Shown here piece after piece: positions 26,950 through 36,937 of a stretch of DNA of 64,000 nucleotides (the first letter of the stretch is position 1; each line of letters starts with the position of its first letter). Source of the DNA: Agarophyton chilense (taxonomy: Eukaryota; Rhodophyta; Florideophyceae; Gracilariales; Gracilariaceae). The notes beneath the pieces are model-generated. The model saw only the letters and a list, made by a program, of their open reading frames with translations, had not been told where the DNA came from and did no database searches. Location: assembly GCA_030374765.1 (NCBI GenBank), contig JARGXX010000121.1, positions 1 through 64,000 of the forward strand, read 5' to 3'. The position numbers and the translations under genes were made by a program.

Positions 26950-28872
26950 ATGTCGCCGCCTACCCGTGGTTCCAGGACTGGATCGAACCGTCAAGCGGAT
27001 TCAGTGCCCCCGGCCCCGCCTAGGTCAAGGAGCTCAATTCCCGAAGGTCGGAACGATTCCGGTATCGATCCGGACACTCGGAGAACACCCTCAGTGGTTT
27101 CAGGTTCTCGGGAGGTCGTGGCTGTGGGCCCAGCTCCAGTGGTGGAGACCCCCTCAGCAGCACCCCAAAGTCGGGCCGACCCTGAATTACAGCGCCTGGA
27201 GACTCGAATTGATATCGCCAAAGCAGCTCACATCGAGCTCCTTCAGGAGGTTACTACCCTCCGCCTCAAGGTGGAGGATGCCCAGGTACGGGGAGTCGCC
27301 GATGACCTTCGTACGCTGAGGAGGGATGTGAACTCCCTTTTGGAAAGCTTTGGTACCCCTGGGGTCTTTATCCAGGAGTACCGGAGCCTCGTGGAGGAAC
27401 ACCGCGTGCAAGCGGAACGCTTCCGAGCTCGGCTGGACACCCTCGAGGCCATTATCCGTATGGACGGAGACACAGAAGCCTCGAAGGATAAACTCGACGT
27501 TTTGGAAGACGAAGAACACCGCTCGGCTAAACGGGACCGCCACAAGTCCAAGAAGAGGGTTCACCTCCAAGAGGATTTATCGGATTCCGATCCCAATCGC
27601 TCGTCATCGAGTTCGTCCTCCGAATCTTCGGATAGTGAAGATGGACGCCGGTCATCCCGGGCGACTCGGTCGAAGGCTACTTACATCTCTCAAGGGGCAA
27701 TCCGTACCCGGAAGAAGGGTAGGAAACACCTTGGATTAAGGGAGCTGAAGCTGACGAATCCTCTCTATCGGAAGCTGCTATCGTACCGCTATTACCGGTT
27801 GGATAACCCTTCGGGAGATCGAGCATCCCGCGGAACGGGTAAGGTCAAGGACTACATCAAAATGCTGAGCATCACCCTACAGAAGAGGGAGTTCACAGAA
27901 ACAGACCCAATTCTGGTGCTCGATTTCTTTGCGAGGTTCGTCCAGGAGGCTGACATCCTCGGTATGAGTGAAACGCAAGCGTATCTTGCATTACCCTATT
28001 TCTTAAAGGGGATGGCTGAAGACCAGTTCAACTCCGTCCGTGTATCATCCCGAGCCTCGGAAGGGGGAGTCACGTGCTGGCCCGAAGCGGTGCTGTACCT
28101 CTTGAGGTCATACGCTACTGGAAATGCGATTCAGGAAGCAACCCTTGCATTAAGGGATACGCGGCAGAAGCCGATGGAAACCGAAACGGTGTATTCAACT
28201 CGCTTGAATAAAGCGTTTCACCGATGCCGGAATGTATTCCCCGCCTACGAGAGATGCTCCATGTTTGTGGATGGTTTGGACCCCGCGATAAGGGCATTGG
28301 TTGCCCGACATCGGGAAGAGAAGCGCAAGCTGACCTACTTGGAATTGGTTCAGTTTGCCCAGGCTGAGGGGGATACTCTCCGTGCCCGGCAGAACCGAAA
28401 AAGTCGGCCGACAAGTGCACTCCTCGCCGATGGAGGTAACTTGTCTTCGTCACTCGCAGGAAGCCCTGCCCCTGTGGGGGTCAATGATAACATTCACTTC
28501 ATGGGAAGTAACCCCGAATCTATGGGTACGTCTGAGTTGCCGTCGACATCCGCTCCGACTACGGATGAAGACCCTGCGCTCTATACCCAAGGACGGAGGG
28601 TGCCAGCCGCATCGCTACCTTTTGCAAATACCGCTGCTCGGTTCTCTCGCCCCGGATGGAGGGATACAGCACCACATCGCGTGGATTCACGTCCACAACC
28701 GAACCCGGCAGAGCTGATTTGCTATTTGTGTTACCTCCGTGGTCATAAAGCACCAGACTGCACATTTCCCCTGCGGGAGGGTTCACGAATTATCGCTCAG
28801 TACGAGGCTCTGACCCCTGAGGAGAAAGCTCGAGTCCCAAGTAGGTCCTATGAGAAACAAAGGATACTCTGA
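26950..28872 (+). CDS. Gag of chromovirus 1
   Basis: This block encodes 640 residues and looks whole as an open frame. It has an early coiled-coil-like region (~80-170), a charged Ser/Asp/Arg-rich stretch (~195-240), a capsid-like middle and a CCHC zinc knuckle (CYLCYLRGHKAPDC) near 28,720-28,765. It is clearly related to the gag of chromovirus 2, sharing for example KGRKHLGLRELKLTNPLYRK-type wording. Gag forms the particle that packages the element RNA. Confidence 0.85.
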   Translation: MSPPTRGSRTGSNRQADSVPPAPPRSRSSIPEGRNDSGIDPDTRRTPSVVSGSREVVAVGPAPVVETPSAAPQSRADPELQRLETRIDIAKAAHIELLQEVTTLRLKVEDAQVRGVADDLRTLRRDVNSLLESFGTPGVFIQEYRSLVEEHRVQAERFRARLDTLEAIIRMDGDTEASKDKLDVLEDEEHRSAKRDRHKSKKRVHLQEDLSDSDPNRSSSSSSSESSDSEDGRRSSRATRSKATYISQGAIRTRKKGRKHLGLRELKLTNPLYRKLLSYRYYRLDNPSGDRASRGTGKVKDYIKMLSITLQKREFTETDPILVLDFFARFVQEADILGMSETQAYLALPYFLKGMAEDQFNSVRVSSRASEGGVTCWPEAVLYLLRSYATGNAIQEATLALRDTRQKPMETETVYSTRLNKAFHRCRNVFPAYERCSMFVDGLDPAIRALVARHREEKRKLTYLELVQFAQAEGDTLRARQNRKSRPTSALLADGGNLSSSLAGSPAPVGVNDNIHFMGSNPESMGTSELPSTSAPTTDEDPALYTQGRRVPAASLPFANTAARFSRPGWRDTAPHRVDSRPQPNPAELICYLCYLRGHKAPDCTFPLREGSRIIAQYEALTPEEKARVPSRSYEKQRIL

Positions 28873-29991
28873 GCTCACCTGGCTGACAGGGATATAGAAC
28901 TTGTACCCGCGAACGGATAACAACCGGTCCCCTTCGAGGCAGCTGCACCGAATTCGGTGGGGTCCGCTTCGAAAAAGTAAACTTCGGATACTCCCGAACC
29001 TGGGCCCGCTCCCTCAAGGGCCCAGTCAACGAACTCTTACAGAGTTACTCCCCCACCGGAGGTAATCAAGCCTCCTGGATCTCCGCCGAAGGAGGGGGGG
29101 GAGGACTTAGTTTCTTCGCATGACGATGTTTCGGCGTCAGCCAGTCGCCCTAACAGGGAATCTAGTTCCCACAGTGAGACGGCGAGCCCGACCGAGCCGG
29201 CGACAGAGAAGTCACAACCCCAGCGTATGGGTAGTGACATCACCGCAGACCCAGCCGAGCACGACATTCAGAAAAGATGACGAAAACCCACCTAGGGAGA
29301 GTCGTATGGAGAACTCCGCACCCGGAACGCCTACAGAGCCGACGATCACCCGCCGCCGCGGAAGAGACACTGAGGTGTCGCACACTCAAACCCCGCTTTC
29401 TCGGGAACGAGCTGTGTCAGCGGACCCGCAAGGGGAAGATCTCGACGACGAGGTTGATCAAATTTGGCTCTCCGTTATGGAATGGGAATAAGAACTCCTA
29501 TGGGGACACTGGAACCCTCAGGAATGGGAAAGAAATGAGTGAGACCCGTCGGGGACAGCTCAGGAGAGTGCTAGCGCGCGCCGAAAGCGCCACCTCACAT
29601 CCGCTTGCAGAGTGGCAACCGGCGCCCGCACATTTATGTGGCCCACGTCGATATGGCACCGAGCCAATCAAAAGGCTCTGACGACCAAACGTCGCGCAAA
29701 CCGCCTCCGTCGCACGGCGCGTTGCACCAGAGCAACCTTTGTCCCCGTAGCTCGGGTTGACGTTGAAGTCTTACCCCCCTGAGACTGGAGACGCTTCCGC
29801 GTCGCGTTTTCTCAACTGTCACGGAATCTAAGAACACCTTTGTTATCGGGAAGATCTCAGCTTTAAGAAAAACCTAAAAGTGGGCCGTTTTGACTCCGTA
29901 GACGGAAGTTACAACGTAGCCCACAGGCCACTCGGCGCCGTTTGGACGAAGTGCTGAGACCCGCTCGCAACACGTAAAAGAACCCACCGGG

Positions 29992-30282
29992 GTGTGTCTA
30001 GACCCTACGTTGACACCCTCAATGGAACTAGAGCGTTCCAAGATGGAAGAGAAGCCCGAACAGGGAAAAGTGTACCCGCAGGAATTCGTTATCGATCGCA
30101 TCGTGCGTCACATCTACACCCCCGAGGAAGAAGTTCGCTACCAAGTCCGATGGTACGGATTATCGCCTGAGGAGGATACAGTGGAACCCATTGAGTACCT
30201 TCCGAGGTCTAAGGTTTTATCCTATCACCGATGCGCTCGGGTAACCTTGCCTCCAAATCTGGATCGTGCCCAAGTCGGGTAA
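29992..30282 (+). other. Chromodomain piece of chromovirus 1
   Basis: The segment reads FVIDRIVRH, then YQVRWYGLSPEEDTVEP, then YLPRSKVLSYHR. This is the chromodomain that chromoviruses carry at the end of integrase to steer insertion to marked chromatin. It places the element in the chromovirus clade although most of pol is not seen. Confidence 0.8.
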
Positions 30283-30864
30283 ACCACCACGAGAACTGGT
30301 GTGGATGCGACCTCGAAGTGAGGAAGATGTTGGACCTCTGAAGAGGAATTGAGGAGAGTATCCCGAAGAACACGTATTGAGAGGGAAGGTCTACTGGCGC
30401 TCGGCCTAGCGCCGTTAACCGGGGAACACAACACCGGTTATCGGGACAGTTTATAATGAAAAAGGAAAAGAAGACCCACGAAGTGGAGAAGAAGATTAAG
30501 AAGAAGATTGGACCCTAGGAAGGGAGGAAGTCGAAGACGAAGATGAAGAAGATCCTAAGAAGGAAGAAGACGAAATAGAAGTTAAGATCCTAGGAAGGAA
30601 GAAGAAAAGAAGTTATGCAAATATCAGAAGTTTACTATTGTCGCCAAGCTATGGACTCTACAATTGCCCGAAGGCGGAACTACGGAAAGCCCGAGGAGGG
30701 ACCCGCCCCACCGTTGGGATTATGACCCTGATGGTACGCCGAAGCGAAAGCCAACATCTGGCTCACATCCGTCATACCCGGGGGAATCGGAATGCCTGCG
30801 TTCACGAGGCCTTGTCGCACACTATCCGCTTGCGGAGTGGCAACCGGCGCCTGCGCAAGGGTGT

Positions 30865-32601
30865 TCACACCCCACCCTGGGGAGCAGATGAACCGCCGCC
30901 GGATGCATTCGCCGCCGCAGCTGAGGTCGTTCCCACTGGTTGGAAGGGTGCAGATGGCTCCACAGGGAGTACTCCACTAGGAGCTGGTACTTCGTTATCC
31001 AACGCTGGATCGTCCAGGTCTACTGGAGGCTCGTACTCGTAATCGTCGGTAAAAATGAACCCCGTCGGGTGTCCCACCGGCATCGGTCGAGGCGAGTCAA
31101 TCAGCGCCCGTTCTTGCGCCGCGCTGATGCGAACCCCTTCGAAGGGATTGTAGTAGACCCAGTTACCGGAGCCCGGATCGTACCGGCCAGGAGACTTGTC
31201 TCGCGCGGATCCTTCCCTTGCGGCCTGATTTGCCACTGGAACTCGATCCCATTGGGTGTTGTCGATCACGTCCAAGATTGGATACAGGTCCTGCACGTTG
31301 CTGGCCGAACCCAACGCTTGGACAAGGTCGATCTGGCGCATGATGGTCCGTGACATCGGAGGAATATACAAGATACGGAAATGGTCATGAGCATCCCAGA
31401 GCAGGTGCGCCGCTGCGCGGGCTGCCCAATCGGCTGCAACGAGGGCCCAGTATCCCGAGTTCGGGTCGTGCATCAAACGAGACCCGATATAGTAGATACA
31501 TGGGGGCAGTTCAGCAAAGCACCCTCGGGGGACCTCGACCTTACTCCACCAAGCTGGAAGGGGCACGAATCGCCCAACCTTCGCCGTGTTACGGATACGC
31601 TCCAGTTCCACGTGAGGATACGGGACAAGGAACCCGAAACGGGAGCACGAGCGGCGCTCGAAGCGCACGCGTCGATCCAACCCATACTGGGTAAACTGCC
31701 GCTGAAGGTACCTGAATTCAGCCCGAAGGATGGGACGACTCCATTGGAGCATATCTTCTCGGAGGGGAAAACCCGGTCCGCGGAACTCCGCTTCGGGAAA
31801 GGCTGCCAGGTTATCCCCGTAGGAGACCTCACCGTACGTGCGGTAATAGGCGACATCGAACCCGTACTCCGGGGGAACCAGATGGTCAAAGCGTGACCTC
31901 TCCAATCGCTGGTAGGCCAGAGCCGCAATCGCTGCGCGCGCCTTGTCCAGGGACTCCCCGCGACTGCGGTATAGATACTGAGGCTCTATGGCTACCCGCG
32001 CTTTCCAATCGGGAGAACGTACAACCTCAACAGGTAGGCCACCCGGCAATAAGCCGTCCTCCACGTAGGAGTCGATGAGCTCATCGTCGCGAACCGCTGT
32101 CGGATGGAACCACGGAGCGCGGGAATATATCACCGGATCGGTAAGGGGACTCCACCTTCGAAAGGATTCGTTTGAAATCCAACCTCTGGAGTTTGCTACC
32201 AAGGGCATCGCATGAGCGGAGTTCCACGCCACCGCGTTGATGTCCAAATCCTCCTGAGGATGTCGGTTGCCCGCCGAGGCGGAAGGTTCGGTACCTGACG
32301 GAGCCGCATCCAAACCGGAGAAATATCCACCCTGCTGGGGAGCTTCGTTGTCCGCCGGCGCGGAGGCCGATGGCCCCGAGAGTGGGTTGATGACGTATGG
32401 GTTCATTCCCTTGAGAGGGCTAGTCGAAACCGCTGCTGCGAGAAGTTGCTTATCGCCGAAAGTCGGAGGAGTAGAAGAAAGTTGTACCGATGTGCCGGTT
32501 TTGTGGCGATCCTCAGAAGTGGTGAAGGACCCCATTGGGAGAACTATGTATAGTGATCGGAAAGCTCGACACCCGCGGCTCGGAATGTTCTTCCTCGTCA
32601 T
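30865..32601 (-). CDS. Antisense ORF of chromovirus 1 (unknown protein)
   Basis: A 578-residue open frame lies antisense to gag, between the chromodomain and the right LTR; its ATG abuts the polypurine tract. It looks whole. It is homologous to the antisense ORF of chromovirus 2, with about 45% identity by eye in the best region (for example RAEFRY, SRFG.LVPY, LPPWW or LPAWW, RGC..ELPP). I recognise no known domain, signal peptide or clear membrane anchor. The C-terminal ~100 residues are Pro/Ala/Ser-rich. It is not an envelope gene in the usual sense, because it lies on the other strand. A regulatory or accessory role is possible; function is unknown. Confidence 0.75.
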   Translation of the reverse strand: MTRKNIPSRGCRAFRSLYIVLPMGSFTTSEDRHKTGTSVQLSSTPPTFGDKQLLAAAVSTSPLKGMNPYVINPLSGPSASAPADNEAPQQGGYFSGLDAAPSGTEPSASAGNRHPQEDLDINAVAWNSAHAMPLVANSRGWISNESFRRWSPLTDPVIYSRAPWFHPTAVRDDELIDSYVEDGLLPGGLPVEVVRSPDWKARVAIEPQYLYRSRGESLDKARAAIAALAYQRLERSRFDHLVPPEYGFDVAYYRTYGEVSYGDNLAAFPEAEFRGPGFPLREDMLQWSRPILRAEFRYLQRQFTQYGLDRRVRFERRSCSRFGFLVPYPHVELERIRNTAKVGRFVPLPAWWSKVEVPRGCFAELPPCIYYIGSRLMHDPNSGYWALVAADWAARAAAHLLWDAHDHFRILYIPPMSRTIMRQIDLVQALGSASNVQDLYPILDVIDNTQWDRVPVANQAAREGSARDKSPGRYDPGSGNWVYYNPFEGVRISAAQERALIDSPRPMPVGHPTGFIFTDDYEYEPPVDLDDPALDNEVPAPSGVLPVEPSAPFQPVGTTSAAAANASGGGSSAPQGGV

Positions 32602-32614
32602 AAGGAGGGGGAGA

Positions 32615-33526
32615 TGTAGAGCAACGCCCAGTTAGGAAATACTTGAAGATGCAACTCATAGAATGAGGATTGAACCCTCCGAGGGTTATGATTATGATCC
32701 CCTCTAAGGTTTGCTGAGGTGGCACAGTTTTCCGGTTATATTTTGCCTATAAGGGAAATTCGGATAGCCCATGGTTGAATTGGCCCTGTGATACACGTGG
32801 CTTAATTTTGGCACCGATTTTCGGGTATTTGTAGAACGTTGGACTTTTGGGCCCTGGCAGTGGGATCTCCACGTGTATGGCCCTGAGCAGGTGTGCACTA
32901 CTTTAGAATTTAGTTAGTGGGCCCTACTTAGGGAGGCGAGATCTGACAGTCCGAGCTCAGAGTAAATGGGAACGAAGGTTGGTCTTCGATACCTTTAGAG
33001 GTTCTTCCTCGCCATCGTTTCGGCCTTACAACCCGGAACGGGCTCTGGTTAGCAACGCCTGCTTAGGGACACGACTCCACTTGGAGAGTGCTCACGTTTG
33101 GGTTCCGTACAACCATCTTCTTAGGACCGCTCAGACGACCTGCGTGCACGATACCCCGTGGGGGTTCTGCTTACTTGTTGCGTGCTTTTTGTTTTTCCTT
33201 TCGAGGACAGGTTTTCGCCCCTGTATTGGGTTTCTTTTGTTGTTTCGCCCCTTTTCTGGTTCTCGGGTCCGGCGCCTGTTAGTGCCCGACCCTCGCCCAG
33301 TTTTTCCTCTTCGCCGGATTTTCCCCCATTCTTTGGGATACCCATACCCATTCCCGATCCAACGGTTTCTACCCCTCACCTCCGTCGGTACTGCTGGAGT
33401 CTCCCGTGGGAGTTACACCCCACACTACGGGCGGAACGGAGGGCTCTGTCTCTGAGTCTGCCTCCCCCAAGGAGCAAGGCTTCGAACACCTTTAGAGCAC
33501 TTCCCGTCGCCGGGTTTTGCTCCACA
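32615..33526 (+). repeat. Right LTR of chromovirus 1
   Basis: The LTR is 912 bp, beginning TGTAGAGCAACGCC and ending CTCCACA, preceded by a polypurine tract. Its start resembles the LTR ends of chromovirus 2 and of the solo LTR at 46,123. It contains the shared word TTCGCCCCTGTATTGGG near 33,215. Confidence 0.8.
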
Positions 33527-33814
33527 GTGCATAAGTCCAATTCAATGAAATAGTGGTTAGATAGTCTAAATATGTCGGTTATGGAATGGCCAGCGCGCTC
33601 TCCTGACCTCAACCCTATCGAAATCATTTGGGGAATGTTGGCCCGAATGGTTTATGGGCAAGGAAGGCAATTTGATACAGTTTTTGATCTGAAAAATCGT
33701 ATCAAAGATTGCCGGGAAAAGATTGACTGTAATTCTATCAATCCTTTTATAGAATCAGTGCCAAAGCGTTTTATAAGTGGTATACAGCCCAGAGGAGCAA
33801 AAATAAACTACTGA
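33527..33814 (+). pseudogene. Tc1/mariner transposase C-terminal fragment
   Basis: The frame reads VHKSNSMK, an in-frame stop (TAG), WLDSLNMSVMEW, then PARSPDLNPIEIIWG, the hallmark around the last catalytic acidic residue of Tc1/mariner DDE transposases. About 95 codons remain. The stop and the loss of the N-terminal part make it non-functional. Chromovirus 1 separates it from its probable upstream piece at 26,372-26,403. Confidence 0.8.
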
Positions 33815-33847
33815 ACTCGGGTTTGAATAAAAAGGATGCAATAAAGG

Positions 33848-34785
33848 TGTAGTGCAACGCCAAGGGCGGCGGAAACACACGAAGATGTCCGAGTCTTCCT
33901 CCAAGGAGGGTAGCACGGCGACGGAGCCTCTCCGGAGTGAACACGACTAAGTCGGGGTTTAAGGCCGAGGTTCACCGACACGCCAAGCGGGGAGAGTGCG
34001 GGATGCTAGAAGGGAGCAGACCAGGTGTGAGCTGTATTTCACAGGAGTGGGCAAGTGATAAAGGGGGGACCACCCAGTGGGGGCGATCGGGGGCATGGGC
34101 CACGAGAGCCAAAAGAAATATGTAGCAAACCCAATACTGGGGCGAGAACACGGCAGTGGTATGAAAGATATACACGCTAACAGCGGTGAGTCTCCTGTTG
34201 ACGCAGGGTGGATAAGTCTACCGTTAGTAACGCGGCTTCACCTCCCTAGAGTGTGGAAGACTCGCGAAAGCGGAAAAAGACTTAGAGCCAAGAACCCTGG
34301 TTGTATGAAAGATATACACGCTAACAGCAGTGAGTCTCCTGTTGACGCAGGGTGGATAAGTCTACCGTTAGTAACGCGGCTTCACACCCGTAGAGTGTGG
34401 AAGACTCGCGAAAGCGGAAAAAGACTTAGAGCCAAGAACCCTGGTTGGGGAGGTTTACTGAGTGTCAGGGCGGGATCGCCCTGGCACCATATATTGTAAA
34501 ATACTGTAAAGAGCTCCCTAACCTAGTGTAATAAAGCTAAATAAACAGGGAAATATACAGCTATGCTGTTCCAACCTGTCCTGGGCCACCCGTGGTACAC
34601 GTGGGTAAGTCACACCCGAATCGGGGCCACGGCGCACGGCCGCCGGTGCACTTCGCGTACAACGCGTATACACCTGGCTACGCCAGCCCGCTAGTAGCGG
34701 TATTACTCATAGATCTCACAAGTATCGCCCGAGGCGGAAAAACAACCAAGTCCTGTAAAACGGCCCTCACGAGGATTGCATTTCA
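33848..34785 (-). repeat. 3' LTR of chromovirus 2
   Basis: This 938-bp direct repeat of 44,971-45,908 begins TGTAGTGCAACGCC and ends TTTCA on the plus strand. It contains its own tandem repeat: a ~144-bp unit at 34,160-34,303 is repeated at 34,304-34,446. Confidence 0.92.
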
Positions 34786-35054
34786 TATTTCCCTTCTGAG
34801 GCGCGAGTACGACATCCGCGATGGTGGGCAACGCGCCGAAACGAATGCATAAGAGTGCAACCAGCTCGCTGGGATCCACTTAATCCGATGCCAACAAACG
34901 CAGTGCGGCAAAACTCCAGTCCCCTGGCAACAACCGTTCTCAACGTTCCATCTCAACCGAATCCGCATCCTTGCGTGCCAGTCCTCCGATTCCTCGGCAT
35001 CGTCTTTAGCTTTGCCGGTCTCCTCTTCCGGTCATCCGGCCTCTTCGCTTACCG

Positions 35055-36758
35055 ATGAGCAACCAAAAAAATCAACCCAACCGTCTCCCTGCGGGGTATT
35101 TCTCCGGCTTCCGGTCCGCTCCGCTTCCGCAAAGCGCGTCATCGGCTGCGCCGCAGATTCCTATCGCGAACGTGGCTGCTGCTCCGTACGGAATGTTCCC
35201 CTCGAGAGGGTGGCCGCCATACGACATGCTTGTCGGGCGCCATCCTGGGCATCATGCGTCCGTTCTCCGGCTTGCGCCGTGGTTCCACCCGATTGCGGTG
35301 TCAAACGAAGCGCTCATAGCGATGTACACCGATGGAAACGGGATGCTTCCGGGCGATATTCCGGCCGTGGCGACAAATTCGTTGGATTGGCGACGCCGCG
35401 TAGCGGTTCCGGTCCACGGTGTGGCGCGCCGGGGTAGTGAAACCTCGGCTTCCGCTCATGCGGCCCCCGTCCTTCTTGGCCATCAACGGCTTCGCCGGGC
35501 TCATTTCGTATATCCCATCCCCGATGGTCTCGGCACCGACATTCGGCTTTACCGCACTCAAGGTGAGATTGGTTACGTCGACCGCCTGGCGGGTTTGGAA
35601 ACACTCTCGTGGAGGGGCATCCCGATAGCACGGCAAGAGGCCATGTGCTGGACGCGACCGATTATCCGGGCAGAATTCCGCTACATGCGTCGACTTGCGC
35701 GGGCCAACTTCCGTGCCCTGATCCGCTTCGAGAGTCGAGCACGATCCCGATTCGGGTATTTGGTCCCGTATCAGAACGTGGAGATCGAACGCCTTCGCGT
35801 TACCGACCGACGGGGTCGCTATGTCCTCCTTCCACCGTGGTGGTCGAACCTCGAGGCCTGCCGGGGCTGTTACATCGAGCTGCCACCAGTCATCACTTAT
35901 TACGGTTCGTACCTCTTCGAGGATCCCGAGTCCGGACTGTGGTCCGTGGTGATTACCGAATGGGCAGTCCGCGCGGCGGTGTTCATTCTCTGGGAGGTGT
36001 ATGACCAGTACAGACTGTGGTTCCTCCCGTTCCGGTTGAGGTCCGCGATTCGCAGCCTGGACCTGAGCATCCCACTTGGTGAAGTAACCAACGCCGAAGA
36101 AGTGGCGGATCTTCTCGATTACATCGACCAGTTGGACTGGACCACCGTTCCGATTGAACAAAGCGGGCGCACCGTGGGTAGCCGGGGTCAGGACCTGTCA
36201 CAAGGAAGGCGTACTCCCTTGGGAGGTGATTTCGTATACTTTGACCCTTGCGAAGGGCACGAAATCTCCGCGGAGGAAGCGAACGAACTCCGGTTTGCAC
36301 CACGCCATATACCCGAGGGGCATCCGATCGGTTTCGTGGACGCGGATGAATATTACCACGTCTACGACGGCAACGATCCAATGGTGGACAACGAACCCGA
36401 CGACGGGGAAGCGTACGCCGAGGCGGAGGTCGAGGGATCCGAAGCGGAAGGTCCCTATAACGCGGGGACGCCAGCCATGCCTTACGTGGATTTGGATAAC
36501 CCCGCGGGGGCTGGGTCGGAGTACGCGGTAGCTGGACAACCTCTGGTTCCACCGGTGAATCTCCCAAGTGGTGGGGCGTCCGCCCCAGGCGATGCGAGCT
36601 CTGCTCCGGCGGGTCAAGCGGCCGTGATCTCCCAGTTCCTGCGACAGGTGGGGCTGGGGACCAACGCAGCGAGTGGCGATGTTGTCGCGATGCGCGAGGC
36701 CTTGATCACCCGCCTCCAGGGAGGTAACCAACCCCGGGGAGATGAGCCGAACCCGTGA
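35055..36758 (+). CDS. Antisense ORF of chromovirus 2 (unknown protein)
   Basis: A 567-residue open frame from an ATG at 35,055 lies on the strand opposite to gag-pol, between the 3' LTR and the chromodomain end of pol. It looks whole. It aligns along most of its length with the antisense ORF of chromovirus 1; shared blocks include APWFHP, RPIxRAEFRY, SRFGxLVPY, a WWS motif, ELPP and a YDG/DDP-type acidic end. No known domain, signal peptide or catalytic motif is seen. The C-terminal ~110 residues are Pro/Gly/Ala-rich and acidic. Same place, same orientation and same protein family in two separate elements argue that it is a conserved part of this lineage. Confidence 0.8.
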   Translation: MSNQKNQPNRLPAGYFSGFRSAPLPQSASSAAPQIPIANVAAAPYGMFPSRGWPPYDMLVGRHPGHHASVLRLAPWFHPIAVSNEALIAMYTDGNGMLPGDIPAVATNSLDWRRRVAVPVHGVARRGSETSASAHAAPVLLGHQRLRRAHFVYPIPDGLGTDIRLYRTQGEIGYVDRLAGLETLSWRGIPIARQEAMCWTRPIIRAEFRYMRRLARANFRALIRFESRARSRFGYLVPYQNVEIERLRVTDRRGRYVLLPPWWSNLEACRGCYIELPPVITYYGSYLFEDPESGLWSVVITEWAVRAAVFILWEVYDQYRLWFLPFRLRSAIRSLDLSIPLGEVTNAEEVADLLDYIDQLDWTTVPIEQSGRTVGSRGQDLSQGRRTPLGGDFVYFDPCEGHEISAEEANELRFAPRHIPEGHPIGFVDADEYYHVYDGNDPMVDNEPDDGEAYAEAEVEGSEAEGPYNAGTPAMPYVDLDNPAGAGSEYAVAGQPLVPPVNLPSGGASAPGDASSAPAGQAAVISQFLRQVGLGTNAASGDVVAMREALITRLQGGNQPRGDEPNP

Positions 36759-36937
36759 CGGGGCACGCAATCCCGATGGGGATTTTTCCCTTGTGACTTA
36801 GAGTAGTATCCCGAGTGCTCGGTATTCCATCGATAGCTTCGAATAAAAACCAAGTGACTTGTGTAACCCAAAACCTTCCTTCACTAGCCTGTTCTCAAGC
36901 AAACCTACTTCTCTTTTCTCTTCCACCGAGGTGGGTG

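Larger units (their letters stand above)
26404..33526 (+). mobile_element. Chromovirus (Ty3/gypsy) fossil 1, broken
   Basis: This LTR element lies inside a Tc1/mariner copy. Parts seen in order: left end repeat, primer-binding site, gag, a chromodomain piece, an antisense ORF, a polypurine tract AAGGAGGGGGAGA just before 32,615, and the right LTR. Most of pol is not recognisable and it has several breaks. The left end repeat matches only the last ~320 bp of the right LTR; the two differ at roughly 14 sites by eye, which suggests middling age among the three chromoviruses here. Confidence 0.85.

Noticed and set aside
30865-36758. Reading the antisense ORFs as envelope genes
   Set aside because: They lie on the opposite strand to gag-pol and show no signal peptide, furin-like site or membrane anchor.
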